A stretch of DNA of 64,000 bases from Zeus faber (taxonomy: Eukaryota; Chordata; Actinopteri; Zeiformes; Zeidae). The stretch is from assembly GCA_960531495.1 (NCBI GenBank), contig OY482860.1, positions 14,977,606 through 15,041,605 of the forward strand, given 5' to 3'. This document shows positions 1 through 62,770 of this stretch, in pieces. The position numbers were made by a program, and so were the translations under genes. The notes beneath the pieces are model-generated. The model did no database searches and was not told the origin of the DNA. It saw only the letters and a list, made by a program, of their open reading frames with translations. The stretch's first letter is position 1. Each line of letters opens with the position of its first letter.

Positions 1-1330
1 CTCTCCTTTGTTTTCCCAAACCTTTTATTTAATCTGTATTTTTGTATGTTTTGGGAGTCAAATCTATGCACAATTCAGGCTTTGACTTTAACTGAGCTAC
101 TTATATTTTGACATGATATCAAATATTTCATTGCATTTATATTCGATCACGTGGCACAATACATTTCTTACTGCTATTTTACACCCTAAAGGTGATTCTT
201 TCCATATTGATGATTTTGATAGCTTGGTTATCCATCATTTTCAACTTGATACATGTTCAGTCTATAGACGTATTCATAAGGACCTTATTTGAAACCATGC
301 ATATGGGAAGAAAGGTATTTTTTGTTTCTGGGATAGATTTCGATTAAGGTATGTCTGCTTTGCTGTATGTCACTTCCTGTCACTCCAATGATTCTTCAAT
401 ATTATAGCCTTCTCACATAGGCATTATTGAATATTTGGCAGATCTTGACCACATGCAACAATTTGGTGCATAGAGTCGAACCTTCTATATCCTGTACATT
501 GTATACACAGTATTTGTGTATATTTGACAATTTTATGTCATCAACTCCCTAAAAAAGCACTTATCTTCAACGTGATAATTCCTTGTATCAATGTATCTGG
601 CGGATTAAACTCATTCGGATTCTGATCGGAATGTGACACCTTTTGGGTGTTTTCGTTCAGAGACGATCACTATGTTTGCAAAAGATGGAAAGACGGTCGA
701 AACTGGGCGAGAAAGACAAGGAAGGGCAGGACGTGCAGGGCGTGTCGCTGACAGCAGCACCTTGAACCTGCGCACGTTTACAGTCGTGTGAGCATTCTCA
801 AACCGAAAACGGGAATCAAGTCCGGCGAACCCCCCGCACGAATCTGTTTGGACTCCGTCGGCTTTAAAACCGTGAACGGGGGAAATGATACAGCTGTCGG
901 CGTGACACACAGCGTGTATCGCATTTTGATCAGCGTTTCTGGGAAAGGAGCCCTTCCATTTCGGTGTGATTATCTCACGAGTTCATAACCCCCCCCCCCA
1001 CACACACACACACACAATATAGACCAAATCATTACTTTTAGATCAAAATATGCTCAGCACCGCTACTGAGGAAGTACTGTGTCTTACCCCCGAAGAGGTA
1101 AGTAGGTGGTGTGTGGTAATGTAAAAGGACAGCTGTAGGAAAAAAAAGCCAAGGTATATCTTAAATGTTTTGGAAGTATGATGGAAGACTTAAACCATAA
1201 TTTTTTTTCCCCAACTATCACTTTTACTGTAATGAAGAATTTCACCTTTAATCAAAACATTCTATCGATTTACATCAAAAACATTCTTTTATTATTTGCA
1301 GCATGTTGTAGCTCAATCCCATTTGTAATG

Positions 1331-1335
<5 letters not shown>

Positions 1336-1367
<32 letters not shown>
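1336..1367. repeat. (TA)n microsatellite
   Basis: About 16 TA units, followed by a T-rich run. Confidence 0.9.
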
Positions 1368-1371
<4 letters not shown>

Positions 1372-1914
1372 TTTTTTGCCAGAAAACCGTGTTGAACGGC
1401 AAAGAGGCAAGATTTTACAATAAACAAACACAATGTCCATAACTAACGCTCCAGTGTCAAGTTCCCCTTGGACACATCTGGCTTCCCTGCTCGGTGAACC
1501 TGGTTTAAATTGTCAGCAGCTATGTCGGGTTTTATTACACAGAGCCACGGCGACAACTCTCTTGTTGTTACGGCTAAGAGGCGGACCAGGAAGCAGGTGG
1601 AACAGAAAACCAGACTGTGCCGGGCGTCTCGTTTCAACGGAAATGAATGCCTCCGTCTTTTCATACAAACATCACCCATGTCAGACAGCTCTGCAATGGG
1701 AGCCAGTCTCGCTGTCAGGAGGGAGAAAGTGAGGTGTAATCACAGCGGCTTTTGGATACCGCTCATCACCTCAATCTTCTGCAGCTGCACCCGCTGCCGG
1801 TTACCGGTTCCGGCTCCCCCCGCCTGCAGACAGCGCCAAAACCACTCGTCACTACAACGCGTGTTTTTCAGGGTTAGGGTTGGGGGTTCGTGTTCACGGG
1901 AATTTCAAAAGCTG

Positions 1915-2190
1915 GTATCTCGGGTCCTGGGGTCCGTGCGGAGTGTCCATGTTCTCCCCATTACATGGACCACGCAGGTTTCCCACGGGTGCTCTGTTTC
2001 CTCACACCTCCAAAGGCGTTTTTTTTTGCTTGAAGTAACGACCCTAAATTACTGATGTGCGACTGCGTGATGGACTGGTATCCCATTAAAGGTGTAGTAA
2101 GGAAAGACTTCTGGCGTGGACTTCCTCGTCCCGTGACCGCCAAAAAAGCAATCCGCGTGTCGAGAAAAGATGAATGGACGGCGTCCAAAA
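1915..2190 (+). repeat. Degenerate fish SINE-like retroposon
   Basis: The order of motifs, a gtccatgttctccc block, a ggtttcccacgggtgctctg block, a gactggtatccc block and a terminal agatgaatggac, matches the body and tail of common teleost tRNA-derived retroposons. It is heavily diverged and no tRNA-like head is clear. Family name not assigned. Confidence 0.55.
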
Positions 2191-3352
2191 GCGTTGCTGC
2201 ACTCCGGAGAGTCATGGATTCAAGCTGAGCTGTCTAGCTGAAGGTACAGCAACCTCCACCCACAGAGATACCATCAGAGGAGACGGAGGGGAACCCAGGC
2301 CACGGGACAGACCTTCTATTCAGGCTGCCAGCTGATGATTTTCACATGACAGAGGGAAAGAGGGGGAGAGACTTCAAACCGTGTTATGTCCACATGAGCT
2401 TATTGACTTACCCCTCCAGAATAAATTAAATCAGATGCAAACCGAGAAATGGCCCTCGAAACAAGGGAGACACAAAGGCTCGAGAGGGAGAAACAGAGAT
2501 AGAAAGTGACATTTTTATCCGTGTAGAATATTTCATCCGTGTGGAATAGTCCAAAATATCTACCAATCAAGAACGAGAGCGCTAATGACGCCCACTGAGA
2601 ACTCACTTAAAGTCAGAGAAAATAAAAGGTAAAAAATTTGAATCAAATAAAACAAGCAAATAAATAGATAAATTATAAAAGAAAAATATCTGGGAGCAAA
2701 ATTTAAAAAAGACTATTTGTTGTAATGTCCTGGGGCTGGGATGAAAAACCCGGAAAGGCCACCACCATGGTCCTTGGAGTTATAGACTATCAAGTAACAA
2801 ATGAGTCCCAGAGATTCTGCTACGCTCCATTGCTCCTCCTGATTTGGGCACCTCTAGCTGTGGCAGTAAGATCCATACAATGTGGGCGGGGTCACTGTGC
2901 ATCCTCCCCCATGGGAAGAGAATTTCCCGCCAAAAAAAAGCTGATTAAATGTATCCACACTTTACGAAGACATTTTACTTTAAAATGGAATACAATTAAG
3001 TTTGGGAATATTTTTGACCCATAGAGGGCACAGTGGACAATGCACTGGGGAAGGGCAAGCACATCCTAAATCTATCAGAACCGTGAATCTGTTCTGACTT
3101 TTTGCCCAAACTGGTATCATTTAGGACATTCTTTCTTTGGCCAGGTGATAAATACTGAAAACAGCATTTACCATTTGAGAAAAAGGTCTCAGAGGCGACC
3201 CACCTGCACGTGTTTGGAGGTGAAGGGAAACCAGAGCGTAAACAGGGAACCCGACACAAAACAAAGGGAGGAGACGCGTCCCGACCACGAAGACGTCGGC
3301 CTGTCTGTGGACGCGTGTCACACTGTGCTTTCCTCCGTCCCCCGTGATGCAG

Positions 3353-11571
<8,219 letters not shown>

Positions 11572-13212
11572 GAACAACAACAACAACCACAAAACGGCGT
11601 AGACGTGGATGTTTTCTTCCCTTTTCACAGCAGACATTTTGACATGCCATGGCGGGATAAGCAGACCTGAAACCAACGGCATTAATTGGGGAGTTGTCCG
11701 GTAACGCTAACACCTGAATGAAGCAAACCCACAAATTACTGTGAAAATGACCCTTTTCAGTGTTAATGAATATTCAGATATTCTGTTATGACATTTTATA
11801 CCTTTTATACCCAGAATAGTGAAAATGTTGACCTGAGTAGTTTTTCCTAAAAATAGAGTGCTGCAGGGATGACGTATTTTCTGAGGCCGATAATAAAATA
11901 AGAAAATAAGCTCCGTGTCAAACAAAAGGTTTACGATACTTCCAAACCTCAGCAAGGCAATCGTCACACATCAACACCACTTTTATGATTTGACGAGGCG
12001 TAAACGCAATCGTCGGAAGTAACGAAAAAGCTAACGTTGGGATATGAACGAGCTTCAACCGCAGGCGCAAGACTTCGACACCACCGCCACGAGGCTTCCG
12101 ACTTGTCGTTCGATTCGGCGCGCTTACCGCCTCTACGAAAGGCCGGAAAGTTTGATATGGAGTTAAAAATAGTTTGCGAGAGCGCGAGTATAAAACACAA
12201 ACTTAGCCACTCGTCAGCAACCGGCTGTGTTGATACGCATCAAAGATTAAGAATTCACGAGCGGGGAGTTCGCTGACGGGTTCTATGTCGAGGAACAAAA
12301 CGTGAAAATTCCTTAAGCTTGCGTCAACCACAGACCTTGTTTCGGGCGTCGAACCCGAAAACCCATTTAAAAAACCCCATTGACTTTCAGACGGGGGGAA
12401 GTGCAGAAACGCTTAACTCCTTCCCCGGGTTTTTCGCACTCATTCCTGCAGCACTCAGTTACCCACCTATCGAAACCGACTCTCTAACCAACTCTCTCAT
12501 AAAATCCGCCAGAAAAGCCAATCGTTGCCTTTCCGCTTTTCCTGTCCGTCCGTGGTCCGTCTCCATAGAAATGGCGAGGAGAAGAAAGGCGACAAGGAAA
12601 ACCAAAACTGCAGCGACCAAGAAACGCCCGGAAAGAGGGTGGGCCACCTGGAGGTGGACCGAGGAACTGCAGTGTGAAAGCCACGCCGGCGGTGGGAGCG
12701 GCACGCACGCAAGACGCATTTCACACATAACAGTGCACCGCACCGTGAACCAATTCTCAGTTATCCTTTCTACAAAGTACAGGCAGAGGCTTCTATTGTT
12801 GGTTTTACTTCGAATGACTTATGACTTTGTTTTTGACAATCAATGCTCGTTAAGAGTTCAGGTTTCTGGTCGGAGGTGATATCAAGTGCTACACGAAATG
12901 ATCCTTAAAACACGCTGTATTTGCAGCAAAGCAGTACACTCTGTTATGAAAAATAACATTTTTGTAAACACATACATTTAACTACCTTGCAGACCTTATC
13001 TGAAAGTTATATATTTAGTAAATATATACAGTATATTCCCTTGGGAAAGACATTGTATATTGGGACCCTCTGTTTCTCTTGCATGTAGGCACAGTCTTTG
13101 TTATCCAGCCATAACTACTTTTGTGTGAATCTTATAAATGGATAACATATAATCTGCTTTTGTATATAGCCCAATTGTGGGCTGCCGCCGGGGGTTCAGG
13201 AGGATAATGTAC

Positions 13213-13218
13213 AATAAA
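13213..13218 (+). terminator. Candidate poly(A) signal of ARHGEF33
   Basis: AATAAA, in acaataaaagttt, lies 1.64 kb after the ARHGEF33 stop. Chosen because it precedes the first good - strand signal for the converging gene. Not proven. Confidence 0.45.
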
Positions 13219-13399
13219 AGTTTAAAAGGTGAAAATACGGAAACAAGACTTGCTTATTTATTGCACATAACTATACACTTTTACGCTGATCCGTCTCTTG
13301 GTGTCGCTGTCGTTTTGTTTTCTTTGATTAGAACGGTGAAAAAAAAGAAAAACAAAAAAAAAAAAGTCTACACCCAAAGGTGAGTATTGTGTATTGCAC

Positions 13400-13405
13400 T
13401 TTATT
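13400..13405 (-). terminator. Candidate poly(A) signal of UGP2
   Basis: tttatt on + is AATAAA on -. Downstream in the - sense comes a GT-containing and very T-rich stretch (13330-13380), as expected for a cleavage region. It lies 1.83 kb after the UGP2 stop. A second tttatt lies near 13256. Confidence 0.45.
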
Positions 13406-15238
13406 CAGCTCCGAGTACCAGAACTGGGATGGGTTGAGACCACTTCACAGAACAACACTTATTTCTTTCCGATTCCGTCGTCGCGCACGTCGGCACCCAG
13501 CTCCGCGTTTCAAAAAAAAACCCCCAGAAACCTTCAGAGTGTCTGCTCTTCCACAAGAGGTCCCAATCTGGCACCGTGTATATGACTGTATGTCTGTGTG
13601 TTATCAACACTTGGTGAGAAAAAACACAAGTCTCCTCTACACCCTCTCTCTGGAAACGATGGAGCGATAGTAAGAGGAGGAGAAGGGAATGCAGTGTCAC
13701 AGAAGCTTCTGCTGAAGGCGTGCCTGTGTGTGTGTGTGTGTGTGTGTGGGAGGGAGGGGGTTGATAAAAGACAATAAAACTTGAATATCATCTGCAGGGT
13801 CCTCCCGTACAAACTGTACAATGGGTTGTGTACAAAAAGGCGTTATCGTCCACTATCCTTAAAATATCACCTTGATCTTGGACCTTCATTTCATGTCAGG
13901 ATATGCATCGTAGTGTCTGACGCGGACGCAGCATGATGAGCCTGCACAGGCGTTTCACTGGGATCCTATTAAATACTGTTATTAACAATATGATTAAATC
14001 ACAATACGTTGGGAAGTTAAGGTCCTGGCTGAATAAATACAAAGACCTTTTTAAATGCAGTTTTGAGCAAGTTTTACGACATTTCCTTTTGTTTTATAGT
14101 ACTGAGAGTTGAATAAATTCTAGTTATTTTCGAGTATTTTAACTATCATTTTGGGGACAACACCCCAATGTCCTTTTTCGGAATCAAATGCGAATGTAAA
14201 CATGTTTCCAAATTGATTTTCAAACAACTGACTTCACACTTGCCTACTTACACTGTCGTAGGCTCATTGGTTTCTGGTGCAAGACGTCTGCGGTGCGAGA
14301 TTTTTGGCTTTACAGTATCCACCGCGTGCAAATCTTTCGTATCCCGTCATCCATCCCACTTTTCAATGTTTTGTTCTGTTCAATGTTTCAGATGTCTTGA
14401 CTCACACTGGCTCCTAAACATTTGACATACAGGAGTGTTGCTCATTGCCCCCTTCCACTGCCACGTCAACTGGTCCGATTCACACGGTTGTGGAAAACTG
14501 AACCCGGTGGGACGAAAAGGTAATTTTTGTTGAATGATTATATTGGCAAAAACCATGAGAACCCCACGAGGCACATAACAAAGTATTCAAAAATCAAACA
14601 AAATCATCTTGTCTAAAATGATTTTCTTTTTTTGTTTTTGTTTAAATCTCTATATAAGGTTAGCATCGGTTATAAACACTTCATAGATTCTTTAAAGCGG
14701 CATTGAATAGATTTGGGCTAATGCTGACTAAAAATGCCGACTAAGTAATTCTATATGAAACGTGTCGTCATGGAAACGCACAGTAACACAAAGGTGAAAC
14801 GGTGAGATCCTGTCTGGGTTTTACAGCGTTTCCCCCTCATGTCAGGTGGTTTATCATTTTTGTTGAATTTGCGGGACGCGTACCAAGACCCCTTTGGCTA
14901 TTAACACGGAACTTTCAGCTTTAAGTTCAGGGTTAATAATACAAGTCCTCTGGGGGGGGAGACAAATCCTGTCTGTGCAGCTCGGCGAGGAAAACAACAC
15001 CCTGTAGGAGGCGCCAAAGGGCAACCTGCCACGATCCAGCTGGAAGACCGACATGTAGGACTGCATCCTCCTCCAATCCCTCTGTCGGTGCGGGTCACGA
15101 GCTCACATCTTTCAGGTCACATGACTGGGTGGGAAGCTGGCTTGATGATGTGACGAGGGCGGGGGTCGGGTGAGAGGGGTAGGGGTGGGGGTGGGGGTGA
15201 GAGAGGCGGCGGGGGGGGGATGCAGGGGAGAGAAGGCC

Positions 15239-55050
<39,812 letters not shown>

Positions 55051-55119
55051 TTCCAAAAGTTGCCGCAAGCCGCCTCAGCAGAGCGAGTGGAATAAATCAA
55101 CCACTCCGTACTCCAGACG

Positions 55120-55545
55120 GATGGCAAAAGGCTGTGCGTGAGTGGGGGGGGGGGGCGACTCTTCCCAGAGGTAGTTCAAGAGCAAATAACAAAACAAAAA
55201 CAAATACAAACAAAAACAACCCCTCTATTCACAGACCCGCACGCCGCGGGCACCGGCGTGAAGATCCAGCTGACATCGTGGACGGAACCAAACACCTTCT
55301 CAGATCTGCCTTCAGACGGCGCGCCTCTCCGGACGGCAGCCGCATCCCGTACGTCTACGGTCCGATCGCCCGCGTCAGAGCTCCGTTTCTTTTACGGCGC
55401 CGGGGAGGAGGGGTGGCGGGGTCTGCCTCCTTCCCTCACACGGATCCACGTCACACTTCTCCGCTTGTCCGAATCGCTCCATATTTCACGCCCACCCCCC
55501 CCCCCCACGCAACACGCACGCACGCACACGCAACACGCACGCACT
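55120..55545 (-). promoter_or_regulatory. CpG-rich region just upstream of the UGP2 start codon
   Basis: Dense CpG (for example gcacgccgcgggcaccggcg and gacggcgcgcctctccgg) begins about 70 bp upstream of the UGP2 ATG, against AT-rich flanks. This is the expected CpG-island promoter and 5' untranslated area. No TATA box was chosen. Confidence 0.6.
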
Positions 55546-56469
55546 TCCCTTTCCCGTTATAAAAAAAAAAAAAAAAAAAAAAATTCCGCTGAGGTGACCC
55601 GCGACATGCCTGACTGCAAAGTTGTTCCTCGTCAATTTCAAATCGAGGCTGGCGGCCGGTCCGGGGGTTTGGTTTTGTTTTGGGGTTTTTTTGTCGTGAC
55701 GGTGAGCGAACGAGCGTAAAACACAAGAGCTTAAAAATAAAAATAAAAATAAAAATAAAATCGTAACTCTATTCTGTACTTTAGTCACGGTTCCAAACGA
55801 ATGAGTGCATCGCGGAAATCAGAGATTATGATAGCCGTAGGTGTGCATTACGAAGGATAATAATAATAATAATAATAATAACATGAAGTGTGTAATGAAT
55901 ATGACGACCCCCCAATGACATATTGAATTTTGAGAGTGAATTGCTGTGAACTGTATTGAGTGTATTTTCGCCTCAGTCGACCGCACCTCGCCGCTCCGGA
56001 CACATGCTCGCCACCAAGCCACATCACGGGGGGGAGGGAGGGGAAGGGGAAGGGGGCCGTTTCCCCTCCCCGAACAAATTACATCAACAACTATGTCGGA
56101 TGGGAGTGTACTCACCAGTACAGCAAGCGCCATTTACCCGGCGGTGTGTTACAGACATACTGGACCCCTTTTTTGGGGGGGGGGGGGGGGGGGGGGTATT
56201 CACACAAGCAACACAGCCATTAAAAATGGAGAAAATGGAAATGTTCTTACTAGGAGTCAGTGGAGTGCTTAGTCCGGTGCCGGTCAGAAAACAATGATAT
56301 ATATGTATATATTTTTTTTAAACAATATTTCATAACACTGTTTTTTTCCCGATCGCGTTCAATGCGTCCGATTACAACGTCGCGGACTGTGCGCGTACGA
56401 GGTGTGTAAACAGTGAGCAAACGACACGATTCATTACAAAAACAACAAAAAAAAAAACCAAAACGTCGC

Positions 56470-56605
56470 TTCCCCAAAGGCAGGGCGTTGTGCGCCAGCG
56501 CACCAGCCAATCGGAACGCCGGGTTGAGGAAACGGGAAGCCCGTGCTCGCGCCGCCAGCCAATCAAAGTGCTTGCGCTGAGGACGCGACCGCTACGTCAC
56601 CGCCA
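56470..56605. promoter_or_regulatory. Promoter-like module with two CCAAT boxes
   Basis: ccagccaatcggaacg (CCAAT 56507-56511) and ccagccaatcaaag (CCAAT 56559-56563) are 52 bp apart in CpG-rich sequence, followed by a CRE-like tacgtcacc at 56593. Paired CCAAT boxes are typical NF-Y promoter sites. It may be an upstream UGP2 promoter; function is inferred. Confidence 0.55.
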
Positions 56606-56637
56606 GCTTTATTTATTTATTTATTTTTTATTTTTTT

Positions 56638-57952
56638 TTTTCCCCCCAATAAACTTTATTTTGTGTTTTAAAGCGCACGAAAGCAGGCGATCCAAAAACA
56701 AGCGCACGGGGAAAATTGCGATTACGATACAGTATAAAACCGTGCGGTGTGTGGGTGGTAATAATAATCGTCATCATCATCATCATGATGACGTAAAGTT
56801 GTATTTAATGTGTCATTCCGCGTGCGGCACATCACTATAGTCCTAGAGTGACGCCTGGTGGTTACTAATAATAACAGCGGTTTCAGCCATCGAAAGAATA
56901 CTCCGGCAATGGCGTTAAAAGAAAAAATACTTTCAAGGATTAACAAAATCCTTTTTTTTTTTTTTCTTGGACTTCAGTATATATTTATCTTATCTAATGT
57001 TTCAAAGGATGGAATGCACTTTTTATTCAGTCACATTTTTCCAACCTCTCCCTTTTAACTAATACAGTGTATAGTCACAAATTGACCGTGAAGTCATGAA
57101 AACAACGCAGAACGGTCCACCTCAGATGGGAAATGGATGAACGATGCTTTGCTCGTGATTCTGCAGACCGTTAGCAGCTATTTGAATCATTTTTTAAATT
57201 TTACTCAAGTTGTTATTTGGAGAACTCATTTTATATGTACTCACATATAAAACTCACATATCTCCAGAGATAGTTCATCTATCTCTGGAGAAACAGTACG
57301 TTTTCTTGAGTAACCCAAGTGATATTTGAATGGCACCTTGATAAATGAATCCATTCTGTTGAAGTGCTCTAACTTTTAATTCCTTCGACGCTTACGGTAT
57401 GTGACTCCAATTTCATTCTTCTGCCCATTCGCAAATTAGGAAGATTAGAAAATAATCTCATTTGACCTTTTCTTACCGCTACAATGCATTGTGTTACATT
57501 AATGCCTTACTCTAAAATAAATTACATTATTTTTCCCCTCATCAATCTACATGCACTACCCCATGATAACAAAGTGAAAGCAGCTCCCACTTTTTTTTTA
57601 AATTTTTTTAAATTTCATAAAAAAACCCCAAAAAACTCAAACAAAATTCAAATAAAATAAAATAAAAATGAAGGGGTGTAAATCAAGAAAATATATATTC
57701 AAATCATGTTCTCAATGCCGCCCACATCCCTTTAGTACAAGGAACAATTCTCCCTACACTGATGATATTTTTGCAAACATAGTCATTTCAATTTGTTTCC
57801 CCAACATGGGGTTCCAGATATTATCCAGTGACCAGCGTTTATTCCTAGTAAATGACAGTTGTGCCACTGTTGTGTGGAAGATTCATGTCTGGGAGTATTG
57901 CGACAAATCAATAACAAGTTTACATTGCTAGAAATGTATTAAAGACTCTGCC
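56638..57952. other. Intergenic region between MDH1 and UGP2, no gene
   Basis: AT-rich, with a repeated tcatcatcat tract near 56770 and a perfect hairpin at 57261-57291. No exon is seen. Confidence 0.6.
57261..57291. other. Perfect 13-bp stem, 5-nt loop hairpin
   Basis: tctccagagatag (57261-57273) is exactly complementary to ctatctctggaga (57279-57291), with loop ttcat. No T-run follows on either strand that would suggest a terminator. Confidence 0.85.
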
Positions 57953-57958
57953 TTTATT
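57953..57958 (-). terminator. Candidate poly(A) signal of MDH1
   Basis: tttatt on + is AATAAA on -, 322 bp after the MDH1 stop and followed in the - sense by T-rich sequence. The resulting 3' untranslated region would contain the GCAC/AC repeat at 58185-58249. Confidence 0.55.
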
Positions 57959-58184
57959 AGTTTGATGAGCACAGACGCAATTAAAACGACCTTAAAATAC
58001 AGGTACATCGTTTTTTTTTAATGTTTTTACTTTCAATAATTGAGCTCAGTTGTAGACAGTTACATCACAGACGAGTTGTAATCTCAATCTTCCGTTTCCA
58101 TACGGGGTTGTTTCCGAGCTGCCCCCGCTGAAAAACATACACTCATACACACCGATTTTCACACAGATTTCACACACCCAAGAA

Positions 58185-58199
58185 GTGTGTGTGTATGTG

Positions 58200-58247
<48 letters not shown>

Positions 58248-58249
58248 TG
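58185..58249. repeat. (GT)n-(GCGT)n microsatellite in the MDH1 3' untranslated region
   Basis: GT units followed by about nine GCGT units, 31 bp from the MDH1 stop codon. Confidence 0.93.
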
Positions 58250-58279
58250 ACGGGAGTTGTGTGAGGAGGAGTGTTTATA

Positions 58280-61516
<3,237 letters not shown>

Positions 61517-62676
61517 CTGTGGACAGAAGGAGGCATTAATGCATGGAACGGTCAGTGTGTTAAACCTTTCCCCAACTGTACAGACTCAATTTTAAAAGTG
61601 TTTTTTTTTTTTTTTACACATTTAGTGAAATGATTAAGGTTGTCAATAGACTGATGAACATGCCTCCTGTGATGGACATCTGGCTCTGAAAGGTTCATAT
61701 CTAGTCCTCATTGAAATGTCCACACAATTTCCGGCACATTGTATGTGAAAGTTATTATGTTTGGTTGAGCTTTAGAGCGAAGGAGGCTCCAGGATGAGCA
61801 TTACATTTCCAACTTTGATATGTGTGAAACAAATAACATTTTTGAATCCCTTTGGACATTACAAAACATAATGACAAATAAACAAAAAGTCAAATGGAAA
61901 ATGGAAAGCGACAAGTCACCAGATTTTGAATAGAAGAGGTCAGAGGAAGCGTTGCATTGCTTTTTCATTTATTAATTAAGTATGATATTTCACATGTTGT
62001 CCAGACACTCCCATCTTGTCCAATATGTAAATGTACATGTACCTAAAAAAAATATATATATATATATACTGTATAAACTGTGAGAGAAAAATGCTTACGA
62101 TCATTTATTTTCAATGAGGACAAAGGCCTCTACGTCCAGAGGGGGAGTTTTTTTTTTTTAAACATTGTCTCTGTTTTCCGAGGAACCTCCCCAACTTTAT
62201 GTAAAGAGAAATGTTGTTTCTCTCTACAATGTAAATTCTAACATTGACGAACCAGATCACATTTCGTCCTATTTACCTTGTAAGGAGATGAGGAATAACC
62301 ACAGGGGAGCCCGGAGGTGCATTGTAAGGGATTGGAATCTGCGTCTGCCAGGTCATTTACAAGTTCCTGTGAATTTACTGTTTGAGGTTGACATCCAGGG
62401 AGACAGTTGAGGGGCATACTTTTAAATGACTACTGACCCATGCCACACCCTCTGTTGTTGTATGAAGCCCTCTTGATCAGAAATAAGATGAGACTGGTCA
62501 GAACACTGCTTTGGAGCAGTACTGAACCTTTCTCTTTATTCTGCAGAATAAATCATCTTGAATATTCGCTGTTTTTGTTTTCTTGTAGCGGGCAGATTAA
62601 CCTCACCTATCATTGCAGAATAATTTCTTCCACAATACATATAAGTGTATATACTGTATATATACTTAAACAAATT

Positions 62677-62727
<51 letters not shown>

Positions 62728-62728
62728 T

Positions 62729-62770
<42 letters not shown>

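Larger units (their letters stand above)
1..3352. other. Region upstream of the first recognised ARHGEF33 exon; no gene identified
   Basis: No exon with recognisable homology was found on either strand. The first exon(s) of ARHGEF33, encoding roughly the first 25 residues in the human protein, should lie here or further left. The stretch 605-975 is richer in CpG than its surroundings and has short open frames on both strands, none recognised. There is a (TA)n tract at about 1336-1367 and a degraded retroposon at about 1915-2190. The rest is AT-rich sequence in which I see nothing. Confidence 0.5.
11572..15238. other. Shared 3' flank of the converging ARHGEF33 and UGP2 genes
   Basis: ARHGEF33 stops at 11571 on +, and UGP2 stops at 15239 on -. 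The interval most likely holds the two 3' untranslated regions. A CpG-richer stretch covers about 12000-12720 and carries a 186-codon open frame (12319-12879) that I do not recognise. There is a GT microsatellite at 13726-13748 and a G-rich tract at 15160-15230. No further gene is seen. Confidence 0.6.

Noticed and set aside
1868..1886. Interstitial telomere repeat
   Set aside because: Only two gggttag-like units; too short and part of a repeat-rich stretch.
1510..2055. 181-codon + strand frame as the ARHGEF33 first exon
   Set aside because: No similarity to the ARHGEF33 N-terminus, and its 3' half overlaps a degenerate retroposon.
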